DNA of 64,000 bases from positions 31,133-95,132 of the forward strand of contig DYBQ01000004.1 of the NCBI GenBank assembly GCA_019418545.1. Reading direction: 5' to 3'. The notes beneath the pieces are model-generated. The model was given only the letters and a program-made list of their open reading frames with translations. It did no database searches and was not told where the DNA came from. The DNA comes from Clostridiales bacterium. GTDB taxonomy: Bacteria; Bacillota; Clostridia; Oscillospirales; Acutalibacteraceae. Each line of letters starts with the position of its first letter. Position 1 is the stretch's first letter. The position numbers and the translations under genes are program-made. Shown here piece after piece: positions 43,956 through 51,830 of this stretch.

Positions 43956-44993
43956 TTAGTGACTGGCCATAGAAGCCCTGATTTCTTCCACGGCGGCACA
44001 GACTTTGTTAACAGTGGCAGAAATAGAGATTAGCTCGGGGCAGCGATGAGTACAGCGGCCGCAGCCCACGCACATGTGCTCCTCACCGAACCGGGCTTTA
44101 TAGTCATAGAATTTGTGGAGCACCTTGTAGCGCATACGGTCGGCAGCGGTGGAGCGAAACTCCCGCTGACCGGCCATCTGGTCGAAGCCGGCAATCTGGC
44201 AGGAGGCTGTCACACGGCGGCGTTCGCCCACCTCTGGGTTATCACCATAGATGATATCCCGAGTGGTGAAGCAAGTACAGGTAGAGCAGGCCACGGTGCA
44301 GGCGCCGCAGGAGATACAGCGGCTGTTGAATTCCTGCCACATGGGGTGGGTTTTAAGAGCCTTGCGAACTGCTTTATCACTGAGGTCAGGAACGATGACC
44401 TGCAGCTCATTTTTCTCCACAAAGGTATGAATGTAATCGGCCTGGGGCATATCCTGAAAGTAGGGAGAGAGGGATTCATCGGCCACCTGAACCAGCAGCC
44501 GGTCGGCGGAGAACTTTAGAGCCAGCGCGTAATTATCGGTGCGGTTGGTACCCATGGACACACAGAAGCAGGTATCGTCACCGCCGCCGCAGTCCATGAC
44601 GGCGAACTTCACCAAATCACGGACCCGGGTGTAGTACAAATCGTTATAACCGCCGTTTCCGGCGTAGATGCGGGCTTGAATCCGTTGGGCATTGATGTCA
44701 CAGGGGCGGGCCAGCAACAAAATCGGTTTCGTTTTGGCTTTACTGGCACGATATTCGTCTTCGGTAAAATAAAAAATGGCTTGCTGAATGGGAGTGATGA
44801 CTTCTTTGGCTGGATAATCGGACTTGGTATCCCATACAATGTCGGCAAAATCATCTACTTCAGCATACCGAATGATATCGGTGTCGGAGTAGCGGCCCTG
44901 TTTGGGAAACCGTTTTGGTGCATAGACACGGTAGTCTTTCTTCAGCGCGCGCAGCACGGCGTCTGCCTGGGAGACAGAGAGAGAAAAGCCCAT
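43956..44993 (-). CDS. asrA: anaerobic sulfite reductase subunit A (ferredoxin-like)
   Basis: A 345-residue iron-sulfur subunit. C-terminal clusters are bound by 'CISCGACTVACSTCTC' near 225 and 'CVGCGRCTHRCPE' near 305. The N-terminal half is the AsrA/4Fe-4S dicluster-type domain with 'ARPCDINAQRIQARIYA'. First gene of the operon; 14-18 bp separate the three genes. Together they allow NAD(P)H-dependent sulfite reduction in the cytoplasm. Confidence 0.92.
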   Translation of the reverse strand: MGFSLSVSQADAVLRALKKDYRVYAPKRFPKQGRYSDTDIIRYAEVDDFADIVWDTKSDYPAKEVITPIQQAIFYFTEDEYRASKAKTKPILLLARPCDINAQRIQARIYAGNGGYNDLYYTRVRDLVKFAVMDCGGGDDTCFCVSMGTNRTDNYALALKFSADRLLVQVADESLSPYFQDMPQADYIHTFVEKNELQVIVPDLSDKAVRKALKTHPMWQEFNSRCISCGACTVACSTCTCFTTRDIIYGDNPEVGERRRVTASCQIAGFDQMAGQREFRSTAADRMRYKVLHKFYDYKARFGEEHMCVGCGRCTHRCPELISISATVNKVCAAVEEIRASMASH

Positions 44994-45377
44994 GTTTCAG
45001 TACCTCCCTTAATATAAGTGTGCCATTGAAAACTGTCCGTCCCGGAACCGCTCAGCGGGGATGAATGCGGTTTGTGTCAGTTCCACAGAGAATTTCCATA
45101 TAGCCAGTATCAGTATATCATAGATTACAAAGCTTGAATAGTAGCATTGAACAAATATCAACGCATGACCAATTTGATTTTGATACACTATGATATGTTA
45201 CGATGATACCGATAGAAAAACTTCCTTTGTAGTATAAAACTCTGTGAAGCCTTTTGTTTCCCAGCCTTTTCAATTTGTAAAATTTCTGTAGGGCCCCCAG
45301 GAGAATTTGCAAAAGTTATTGCAATTTTTCTAAACATCATTATAATAAAGGTATAACAAAATTAGGAGGTGCCCACC
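44994..45377. other. divergent intergenic region asrA / ferredoxin
   Basis: A 384-bp gap with no ORF of its own. The ferredoxin promoter is clear (separate entry). For asrA the best minus-strand -10 is TATACT (45117-45112) with a weak TTCAAG 15 bp upstream. Several overlapping TGATA/TATCA elements occur at 45105-45215 but no convincing known operator. Confidence 0.5.
45319..45346 (+). promoter_or_regulatory. promoter of the ferredoxin gene
   Basis: TTGCAA (45319-45324), 16-bp spacer, TATAAT (45341-45346); AGGAGG follows at the expected place before ATG 45378. Confidence 0.7.
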
Positions 45378-45548
45378 ATGGCATATGTTATTAATGATTC
45401 CTGCATTTCCTGCGGCGCTTGCGCTGCTGGCTGCCCCGTAGAGGCTATTTCCGAGGGCGATGGCAAGTACGAGATTAACGCTGACGTTTGCATCGATTGC
45501 GGCGCTTGCGCAGATGCATGTCCCGTTGGTGCTCCCGAGCAGGGCTGA
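45378..45548 (+). CDS. 2[4Fe-4S] clostridial-type ferredoxin
   Basis: A 56-residue ferredoxin with two CX2CX2CX3CP motifs: 'CISCGACAAGCPVEAI' at ~9-24 and 'CIDCGACADACPVGAP' at ~38-53. RBS TTAGGAGG precedes ATG by eight bases. It is a low-potential electron carrier for PFOR, hydrogenase or similar enzymes. It has its own promoter and terminator, and is divergent from asrABC. Confidence 0.96.
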   Translation: MAYVINDSCISCGACAAGCPVEAISEGDGKYEINADVCIDCGACADACPVGAPEQG

Positions 45549-45568
45549 TTACTGGACAAGTCCAAGTC

Positions 45569-45602
45569 AAAAAGCAGGGCATGATGATATGCTCTGCTTT
45601 TT
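45569..45602 (+). terminator. terminator of the ferredoxin gene
   Basis: AAAAAGCAGGGCAT pairs with ATGCTCTGCTTTTT (one G-U) around a six-base loop. Confidence 0.85.
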
Positions 45603-45652
45603 TTCGTTGTGGAAGGCAATCTCTGATTTTTGCAAAGAAAGAAGGAAACTTC

Positions 45653-46429
45653 ATGGCCTGCGGCACTTGGGAACCCCTTTCTCCGGGAATTTCCGTTTTG
45701 ACAAGCCCCCAGCATACTTTTAATACGGACACCATTCTGTTAGCATCTTTTTCTGCGCCAAAACGCCATGAGCTTTGTGCCGACTTTGGGACAGGCTGTG
45801 GAACCATTCCGTTGTTTTGGGCTGGCAGAAGCAGCCCAAAACACATTTGGGCCATAGAGCTGCAGGAACAGGCGGCCAAACAGGCAGAAGAATCTGTACA
45901 AAGGTGCGGCCTTTCAGAAACAATTACCGTTATACGGGAAGACTTGCGGACACTGCCCCGGATTCCCGGAATGGAAGAGCTGCATCTAATCGCCTGCAAT
46001 CCACCCTATCAGGCTGCGGGAACAGGGATTATCAGTGCCGGAAGCCAGGAGCAATTGGCCAGACATGAGCTTTCCTGCACCATGGAAGATGTGGTACAGG
46101 CGGCCTTTCCCCGTCTGCGATGGGGGGGAAGGCTGTGCATTTGCCAGCGTCCCCAGCGTTTGACCGATGCGATGGTTCTTTTTCGGCAAAAAGGGCTCGA
46201 GCCCAAACGGCTTCGTCTGGTACAGCAGCGGCCCGAAAAAGCCCCTTTTCTGTTTTTGCTGGAAGGGCGCAGGGGAGGAAAACCGGGATTAGTAGTAGAG
46301 CCAACGCTTTTGATTGAAAATGGTCAGGGCGGCCTTTCCCGGGAAATGGAAGAAATTTATGGAGAATATCGTCAGGGAGCCGGGAGTACCCCGGACAGAA
46401 AAAGCCCAAAAGGAGAGGAAACAGTATGA
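45653..46429 (+). CDS. tRNA1(Val) A37 N6-methyltransferase-like (TrmN6/YabB)
   Basis: A 258-residue SAM methyltransferase. 'CADFGTGCGTIPLFW' near 42 binds SAM and 'IACNPPY' near 113 is the N6-adenine catalytic motif. The 'QHTFNTDTILLASF' N-terminus is typical of the YfiC/YabB group that methylates A37 of tRNA. I start at ATG 45653 after GAAGGAAA; the longer open frame overlaps the ferredoxin gene. It overlaps rsmI by four bases, as in many Firmicutes. Confidence 0.88.
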   Translation: MACGTWEPLSPGISVLTSPQHTFNTDTILLASFSAPKRHELCADFGTGCGTIPLFWAGRSSPKHIWAIELQEQAAKQAEESVQRCGLSETITVIREDLRTLPRIPGMEELHLIACNPPYQAAGTGIISAGSQEQLARHELSCTMEDVVQAAFPRLRWGGRLCICQRPQRLTDAMVLFRQKGLEPKRLRLVQQRPEKAPFLFLLEGRRGGKPGLVVEPTLLIENGQGGLSREMEEIYGEYRQGAGSTPDRKSPKGEETV

Positions 46430-47256
46430 GCGGGATTTTGTATGTGGTGGGGACCCCTATTGGAAACTTGTCGGACTTTTCTCCCCGGGCACAGGAAATC
46501 CTTTCGGAAGTGGACTTTATTGCCGCAGAAGATACCCGGGTTACACTGAAGCTGTTAAATCATTTTGATATTAAAAAACCCATGGTCAGTTACTTTGAGC
46601 ACAATAAATATCAGCGGGGAGAGATGATTTGCCAGCGGATAGAAGCAGGGGAAAATTGTGCGTTGGTGTCTGATGCCGGTATGCCGGCAATTTCGGACCC
46701 AGGAGAAATGTTGGTGGCTCAGTGCGCAGAGCGTAACATTCCTGTTTTGGTTGTACCAGGGCCAAGCGCCGTGGTATCGGCACTGGCAATTAGTGGGCTT
46801 CCCACAGGGCGCTTTACTTTTGAAGGCTTTTTGAGCACCGCCAAAAAAAGCCGCCGGGAACATCTGGAAGAAGTCCGGGGAGAAAAACGCACCATGGTGT
46901 TTTATGAAGCTCCGCACAAGCTTTTGAGCACACTGGAGGATATGCTGTCTGCATGGGGAAACCGGAGAATCGCCATTGTCCGGGAATTGACAAAAATCCA
47001 TGAAGAAGTGCGCCGTACCACGTTGGAGGAAGCCGTGGCATTTTATGAAGAAAATACGCCAAAAGGGGAATTCGTTTTGGTGATTGAAGGGGCAAAACCA
47101 GAGGAAACCAATGAAATGACGCCAGAACAGGCTGTGCGTTTGGCCCGCGATTTGATGGAACAAGGGTATTCTGCTTCAGAGGCTGCCAAAGAAGCCGCTA
47201 AAGCTTCTTCTTTAAAAAAGGGAGAATTATATCGGAAATTGATGGAAGAAAAATAA
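46426..47256 (+). CDS. rsmI: 16S rRNA (cytidine1402-2'-O)-methyltransferase
   Basis: A 276-residue SAM enzyme of the tetrapyrrole-methylase fold ('GILYVVGTPIGNLSDFSPRAQEIL', 'ALVSDAGMPAISDPGEMLV', 'VVPGPSAVVSALAISGLPTGRFTFEGFL'). It methylates the ribose of C1402 in the decoding centre. Coupled to the upstream methylase. Confidence 0.95.
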   Translation: MSGILYVVGTPIGNLSDFSPRAQEILSEVDFIAAEDTRVTLKLLNHFDIKKPMVSYFEHNKYQRGEMICQRIEAGENCALVSDAGMPAISDPGEMLVAQCAERNIPVLVVPGPSAVVSALAISGLPTGRFTFEGFLSTAKKSRREHLEEVRGEKRTMVFYEAPHKLLSTLEDMLSAWGNRRIAIVRELTKIHEEVRRTTLEEAVAFYEENTPKGEFVLVIEGAKPEETNEMTPEQAVRLARDLMEQGYSASEAAKEAAKASSLKKGELYRKLMEEK

Positions 47257-47280
47257 CAATATTGGTGAGGAGTTTGGCTT

Positions 47281-48093
47281 ATGAAAAAAATAGAAATCCA
47301 TCCGCTTGCAGGAAGCGAAGCCCGTTTGGTGGGTTATCTGCATCAAACACTGGACGAAATGCCGGAACATCGGACAAAGCGCCCCTGTGTGGTAGTATTT
47401 CCCGGTGGAGGCTATGAGTTTTTGTCTGAACGGGAAGCCGACCCCGTAGCTTTGTCCTTTTTTGAGAGAGGGTATCAGGCTTTTATTTTATATTATTCTC
47501 TTGCAGAAAAGGCAAAAGATATGCAGGTACTTATGGAGGCTTCTGCTGCTGTTATGGCCATCCGTGACCACAGTGAGGAGTGGAACATTCAGGAAGAAAA
47601 AATTGCAGTATGCGGTTTTTCCGCAGGCGGCCATGCAGCGGGCAGTTTGGGAGTTCTTTGGAGGCATCCGCAGCTTTTGGAAAAAATGGATACCTGTGGA
47701 GGAAAAAACCGCCCCAATGCTATGATTTTGTGTTACCCAGTGATTACTGCCGGGGAATTTGCTCATCAGGGCTCCTTGCGCTGGATTTCGGGAAGCCCTC
47801 AGGGAACAGAAGAAAACGAGTTTTGGGCGCTGGACCGTCATGTAAATATGGAAACTCCGCCGGCTTTTCTTTGGCATGTTGTTGAGGATGACTGTGTTCC
47901 AGTGGAAAACACCCTGTTGATGATAAATGCACTTCGCAAAAACAAAGTTCCCTTTGAATGTCATTTGTATCCTTATGGAAGTCACGGAATGTCTGTATGC
48001 TCTCAGGAAGTAGGGAAGGCCGAACCTCATGTGGGTTCGTGGGTTACTTTGTGCCAACAGTGGCTGGAAGGGTTGTTTTCTTTCCCTTATTGA
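47281..48093 (+). CDS. alpha/beta hydrolase, acetylxylan-esterase/BD-FAE-like
   Basis: A 270-residue cytosolic hydrolase. 'VVVFPGGGYEFLSEREADP' is the oxyanion region near 40, 'CGFSAGGHAAGSLG' the nucleophile elbow near 118, 'VVEDDCVPVENT' the acid near 202 and 'YGSHGMS' the catalytic His near 235. Relatives remove acetyl groups from oligosaccharides. It lies 24 bp after rsmI. Substrate inferred only from family. Confidence 0.82.
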   Translation: MKKIEIHPLAGSEARLVGYLHQTLDEMPEHRTKRPCVVVFPGGGYEFLSEREADPVALSFFERGYQAFILYYSLAEKAKDMQVLMEASAAVMAIRDHSEEWNIQEEKIAVCGFSAGGHAAGSLGVLWRHPQLLEKMDTCGGKNRPNAMILCYPVITAGEFAHQGSLRWISGSPQGTEENEFWALDRHVNMETPPAFLWHVVEDDCVPVENTLLMINALRKNKVPFECHLYPYGSHGMSVCSQEVGKAEPHVGSWVTLCQQWLEGLFSFPY

Positions 48094-48223
48094 AAGAAAA
48101 ACAGATAAAAAGGATAAAAAAGGAAAATTTGGTGTAATTTCCTTTACATCCCTGCCGAATCATGCTATGCTTATTGTAATAGGTATTTTGCATAGAAAGT
48201 AACTGATAACGGGGGGGTCTGTA

Positions 48224-48676
48224 TTGAAAAAAGAGAAAGAAAAAGAGAAAAAAAGAAAACGCGATAAGGCGGCTGTCTCTGCTAGGGATACAGACGAAAT
48301 GGCCCCTTCATTCTCTGTAGAGTTTCCGGCTGTAACGGAAAAAGAGGGAAACCTGGACAGTATGATGTGCCTTCGGCAGGCGTTGGAGCAGCTAGGCGGA
48401 AAATGGCGGCTCCAGGTTTTGTGGAGTTTACGTGGGGGAGAAGGGCTTCGGTATGGAAACATCAAAAGTGCCATTCCTGGAATTACCGACATGATGTTGA
48501 GCCAGAGCCTGCGCGAGCTTTGCCAAACTGGATTGGTGGAGCGCCGTCAGTTCCAAGAAATCCCTCCGCGGGTGGAATATCGTATTCTTCAGCAGGGAAG
48601 CTCTTTACTTCCGGTAATCGGTTGGTTAATTGATTGGCAGAAAAACAGAAATGCTGAAATGCCTCCTCAAGGATAA
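48224..48676 (+). CDS. HxlR-family winged-helix regulator with basic N-terminal extension
   Basis: A 150-residue protein from TTG 48224 (a G-rich stretch lies seven bases upstream). The HxlR domain covers ~45-135 ('LEQLGGKWRLQVLWSLRGGEGLRYGNIKSAIPGITDMMLSQSLREL', 'GLVERRQF'). The first 20 residues are almost all Lys/Arg/Glu, unusual for this family; an ATG at 48362 would remove them but lacks a clear RBS. No effector cysteine stands out at the usual N-terminal position. Confidence 0.82.
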   Translation: MKKEKEKEKKRKRDKAAVSARDTDEMAPSFSVEFPAVTEKEGNLDSMMCLRQALEQLGGKWRLQVLWSLRGGEGLRYGNIKSAIPGITDMMLSQSLRELCQTGLVERRQFQEIPPRVEYRILQQGSSLLPVIGWLIDWQKNRNAEMPPQG

Positions 48677-48696
48677 TTTTATAAAAGGGATAAAAT

Positions 48697-48730
48697 GCCG
48701 GGCCTGCGTGGATAACAAAGCCCGGCTTTT
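48697..48730 (+). terminator. terminator of the HxlR gene
   Basis: GCCGGGC and GCCCGGC arms with a 16-base loop are followed by TTTTTGTTTTG. Confidence 0.78.
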
Positions 48731-48769
48731 TGTTTTGAATAGGAAAAAACAAAAGAGGGAGGGAATTGC

Positions 48770-49366
48770 TTGTTTTCAAAAACATATGAGGGAGCAGACT
48801 TCCGAGACGAAAATTGGGAGGAAAAAAATCTTGTCGGAGTCGTTTTTTCTGGATGTAAATTCCACGGGGTTACGATGACAGGATTGACAACTCAAAATTG
48901 CCAGTTTATAGACTGCGACTTTTCTTTTACAAGGCTGGAGGGCAGCCGTCATTTACGTACTGCATTTCTCAATTGCCGGTTTTATGGTGCCAGTCTCTTC
49001 GGAGCCGAACTGGTAGAATGTAAAGGCTCTGGCAGTAACTTTTCTGGTGCTGTATTGACAGGAATGACGATTTGTGAAGGCAACTATATGTTTTCAATAT
49101 GGGACAGAGCCTCTCTTGCAAAGATGGATTTGCATGGATGTAACTTTCAGGGCGCCAATTTTTCGGGAGCAGATTTGGAAAAAACAGATTTATCCAATTG
49201 CAACCTTCGTCAGGCAATTGTACAGGGGGCAAACCTGAAAGAGGCAGACTTGCGGGGCGCAAAAATTGAAGGGGTAGATTTAAAAAGTGCGCAAATGAAA
49301 CAGACAAAGATTGATTTGGAGCAAGCCGTTTTATTAGCAGAAAGCTTGGGAGCGGTGTTGGGATAA
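48770..49366 (+). CDS. pentapeptide-repeat protein
   Basis: A 198-residue protein starting at TTG 48770, seven bases after GAGGGAGG. Nearly the whole chain follows the A(D/N)LXX pentapeptide rule, seen best in 'GANFSGADLEKTDLSNCNLRQAIVQGANLKEADLRGAKIEG' (cited in pieces), forming a right-handed quadrilateral helix. Some members (Qnr, MfpA) protect DNA gyrase, but most have unknown roles and nothing here marks it as a Qnr. Single gene with its own terminator. Confidence 0.87.
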   Translation: MFSKTYEGADFRDENWEEKNLVGVVFSGCKFHGVTMTGLTTQNCQFIDCDFSFTRLEGSRHLRTAFLNCRFYGASLFGAELVECKGSGSNFSGAVLTGMTICEGNYMFSIWDRASLAKMDLHGCNFQGANFSGADLEKTDLSNCNLRQAIVQGANLKEADLRGAKIEGVDLKSAQMKQTKIDLEQAVLLAESLGAVLG

Positions 49367-49412
49367 ACGGAGACTATAAATTGAAACCCTTTATTTCAAA
49401 TGATATAAAGCA

Positions 49413-49446
49413 AAAAGATGTTGTCAAACTTTGACAACATCTTTTC
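49413..49446 (+). terminator. terminator of the pentapeptide gene
   Basis: AGATGTTGTCAA pairs with TTGACAACATCT with a three-base loop, followed by TTTCTTTTC. Confidence 0.85.
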
Positions 49447-49460
49447 TTTTCATTTTTGTA

Positions 49461-49491
49461 TTGACAGAAAAGTCCCTATCAAAAATATATA
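49461..49491 (+). promoter_or_regulatory. promoter of nrdDG
   Basis: A perfect -35 TTGACA (49461-49466) is followed by an AT-rich -10 region; AATATA at 49484 (17 bp) or TATATA at 49486 (19 bp) are possible. The -10 lies inside the first NrdR-like box. Confidence 0.6.
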
Positions 49492-49497
49492 TTGTAT
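49482..49497 (+). promoter_or_regulatory. NrdR-like box 1
   Basis: The 16-mer matches 13 of 16 positions of the NrdR consensus acaCwAtATaTwGtgt by eye, including the ATATATTGT half. It overlaps the -10 element. Confidence 0.6.
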
Positions 49498-49523
49498 ACA
49501 GATTGTATATATTCGCGATTATT

Positions 49524-49539
49524 ACACAATATATAGACA
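49524..49539 (+). promoter_or_regulatory. NrdR-like box 2
   Basis: ACACAATATATAGACA matches 13 of 16 consensus positions, with a perfect left half. Its centre is 42 bp from box 1, four helical turns, so a dimer of dimers could bind the same DNA face. A third ATATAT core at 49507-49512 lies between them. Confidence 0.6.
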
Positions 49540-49645
49540 ATTCGTTGGATTCTTCCTTGACATCAGAGAGAGGGGGCAGTACAATAATAATATTCACGCC
49601 CACGCCTGTTGGGCGAATTTCACATAGAAAGGCCGGAGCCAAGTT

Positions 49646-51808
49646 ATGGAACCACAAATCCGCAAGCGCAATGGCGAATTGGTACCCTTTGATGCCGCAA
49701 AAATCCGCAGCGCTGTTTTTAAAGCGAATATACGTCTCACACAAGAACCCCTTTCTCCCAAACAGCTGGACGAATTAACGCAGCAGGTGTCTAAACGGGC
49801 ATTGGAAGAGAATTTGATTCCCACAGTGGAGCAGGTGCAGGATTTGGTAGAGGAAATGCTGATTGCCCATGGCTATGCCCAAACTGCCAAAGCCTATATT
49901 TTATATCGCGATGAGCATCGGAAAGCCCGGGAGTTTGACCCGCAGCTGATGAAAACTTATGAAAATCTGACGTTTCGCTTAAATCGTGACGAGCAGGAAT
50001 ATCGGGGAATCAATGAAGATACCGCCATGGGAACCATGCTGGAATATGGCTCTGAAGGGGCCAAGGTATATTATGACGCGAATGTTATCCCGCCAGAGGT
50101 CTCCAAAGCCCATCGGGAAGGGGACATCCATATCCACGACAAGGATTTTTATGCTCTGACGGAAACCAGCTGCCAAATTGACCCGGTAACCCTGTTCCAT
50201 GGAGGATTTTCTACCGGACATGGATATTTGCGGGAGCCCAACGATATTCGCAGCTATACAGCATTGGCCTGCATTGCCATTCAGGCTAACCAGAATGAGA
50301 TGCACGAAAGCCAGGGAATTCCTAACTTTGACTATGCCATGGCCCCTGGTATTGATAAAACCTATTGTAAGGCCTATTTTGCTGCAATAGCACAGTATCT
50401 GCAAATTCTTCTTGGCTTTGAGCATAAGGATGCCATTGCACTGGTAGAAGAGATGAAACGTGAATTGGGAAAAGATGTGGCACTCTATCATACTGAGCAT
50501 TATGGTGAGAAAATGATAGACTGGCTTCCTGCCCACCAGGCAGAAAATGGATTTCAGCCGGTTTCGCTGGAAGAGGCACGGGCCGCCCATGAATATGCCG
50601 TTAAAAAAGCGGAAATTGAAACCGATGAAGCCTGCTGGCAGGCTATGGAAGCATTGATTCATAACCTGAACACCATGAATTCCCGGGCAGGAGCCCAGGT
50701 TCCCTATAGCTCTTTGAACTACGGCACAGATACCACTCCCCAGGGCCGAATGGTAATTCGCAATTTATTGAAGGCTACCCAGGCAGGATTGGGAGACGGC
50801 GGTATGCCTATTTTCCCCGTGCATATTTTTAAGGTAAAAGAGGGAATCAATCTAAATCCTGGAGAGCCCAACTACGACTTATTCCAAATGGCCATTCAGG
50901 TAGCCTGCCAGCGGGTATCTCTTCATTTTTCCTTTTTGGATGCGCCGTTTAATCTGCGCTGGTATCGTCCCGACGACTATCGTACTGAAACAGCCTATCA
51001 GGGGAATAATATTCGGGTAATGGAAAACGTGGCAGAGCCTTCCTGTATCACTTCCTGCGGAAGGGGAAATCTGAGCTTTACGTCTATTAACCTGCCGCGG
51101 ATTGCGTTGGAGTCAAATGGCAGCTTTGAAAAATTCTGTGCTATCTTGGAAAAACGGTTGGAATTAACAGCCCGTCAGCTTCGTCAGCGTATGGAAATCC
51201 AGGGAAGGAGACGTGCCTATAACTATCCCTTCCTGATGGGTCAGGGAGTGTGGATTCACTCTGATTCTCTATATCGGGATGATGAAGTGGAAAAAGTTTT
51301 GCAGCAGGGCACTTTGAGCATTGGCTTTGTAGGACTTGCTGAAGCTTTACAGGTACTCACCGGTCATCATCACGGGCAGTCAGAAGACAGCCAGCGGCTG
51401 GGCTTGGAAATTATCGGGAGAATGGCAAAATTCACCGAAAAGAAATGTAGGGAAACCAAATTAAACTGGAATTTGATTGCTACCCCTAATAAAGGGACGG
51501 CTATGCGCTTTGCACGGCTCGATAGGAAAAAGTTTGGAGAAATCCCCGGAATTACCGATAAAGAAAAGTATACCGAATCTTTTTTAATCCCGGAAGATGG
51601 CTCCGTCAATGTCTATCAGCGGATTTATTTGGAAGCGCCTTATCATGCACTCACTTTGGGAGGGCATTTATGCCGCGCCGAGCTGGACAGCAATGAGCCC
51701 GAAAAGGAGCTGGAAAAAGTACTTCACGCCATGAAAGATGCGGGGATTGGATACGCATTGGCAGGCCCCCGGTCAATTTATCAGTCTGCCGCCGGTCAAA
51801 CATTGTAA
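49646..51808 (+). CDS. nrdD: anaerobic (class III) ribonucleoside-triphosphate reductase homologue lacking radical-site motifs
   Basis: A 720-residue NrdD homologue. N-terminal ATP-cone ('KRNGELVPFDAAKIRSAVFKA') to ~95; catalytic barrel with 'HIHDKDFYALTETSCQID' (~155) and 'GRGNLSFTSINLPRIAL' (~475). Two key parts differ from the family as I know it: the finger-loop 'MGCR' that holds the thiyl cysteine reads 'QGNN' (~455), and the chain stops after 'DAGIGYALAGPRS...', without the C-terminal zinc CxxC pairs and the glycyl-radical 'RxxGYL' region (about 60-65 residues short). Two Cys in 'PSCITSCGRGN' are unusual. Whether it is active is doubtful. NrdR-like boxes precede it and nrdG follows. Confidence 0.88.
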   Translation: MEPQIRKRNGELVPFDAAKIRSAVFKANIRLTQEPLSPKQLDELTQQVSKRALEENLIPTVEQVQDLVEEMLIAHGYAQTAKAYILYRDEHRKAREFDPQLMKTYENLTFRLNRDEQEYRGINEDTAMGTMLEYGSEGAKVYYDANVIPPEVSKAHREGDIHIHDKDFYALTETSCQIDPVTLFHGGFSTGHGYLREPNDIRSYTALACIAIQANQNEMHESQGIPNFDYAMAPGIDKTYCKAYFAAIAQYLQILLGFEHKDAIALVEEMKRELGKDVALYHTEHYGEKMIDWLPAHQAENGFQPVSLEEARAAHEYAVKKAEIETDEACWQAMEALIHNLNTMNSRAGAQVPYSSLNYGTDTTPQGRMVIRNLLKATQAGLGDGGMPIFPVHIFKVKEGINLNPGEPNYDLFQMAIQVACQRVSLHFSFLDAPFNLRWYRPDDYRTETAYQGNNIRVMENVAEPSCITSCGRGNLSFTSINLPRIALESNGSFEKFCAILEKRLELTARQLRQRMEIQGRRRAYNYPFLMGQGVWIHSDSLYRDDEVEKVLQQGTLSIGFVGLAEALQVLTGHHHGQSEDSQRLGLEIIGRMAKFTEKKCRETKLNWNLIATPNKGTAMRFARLDRKKFGEIPGITDKEKYTESFLIPEDGSVNVYQRIYLEAPYHALTLGGHLCRAELDSNEPEKELEKVLHAMKDAGIGYALAGPRSIYQSAAGQTL
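51769..51799 (+). repeat. short direct repeat at the 3' end of nrdD
   Basis: CCGGTCAA occurs at 51769-51776 and 51792-51799, 23 bp apart, inside the atypical C-terminus. The second copy in the +1 frame reads Val-Lys-His, reminiscent of the RVKH end of normal NrdD proteins, consistent with a past deletion between repeats. Confidence 0.5.
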
Positions 51809-51830
51809 TTTGCAGGGGATGGATTTTATA

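Noticed and set aside
45488..45652. N-terminal extension of the TrmN6-like gene into the ferredoxin gene
   Set aside because: It crosses the ferredoxin terminator, and ATG 45653 has a proper ribosome site and gives the normal family N-terminus.
48770..49366. Pentapeptide protein as a quinolone-resistance (Qnr) gene
   Set aside because: Most pentapeptide proteins are not Qnr, and the repeat pattern alone gives no support.
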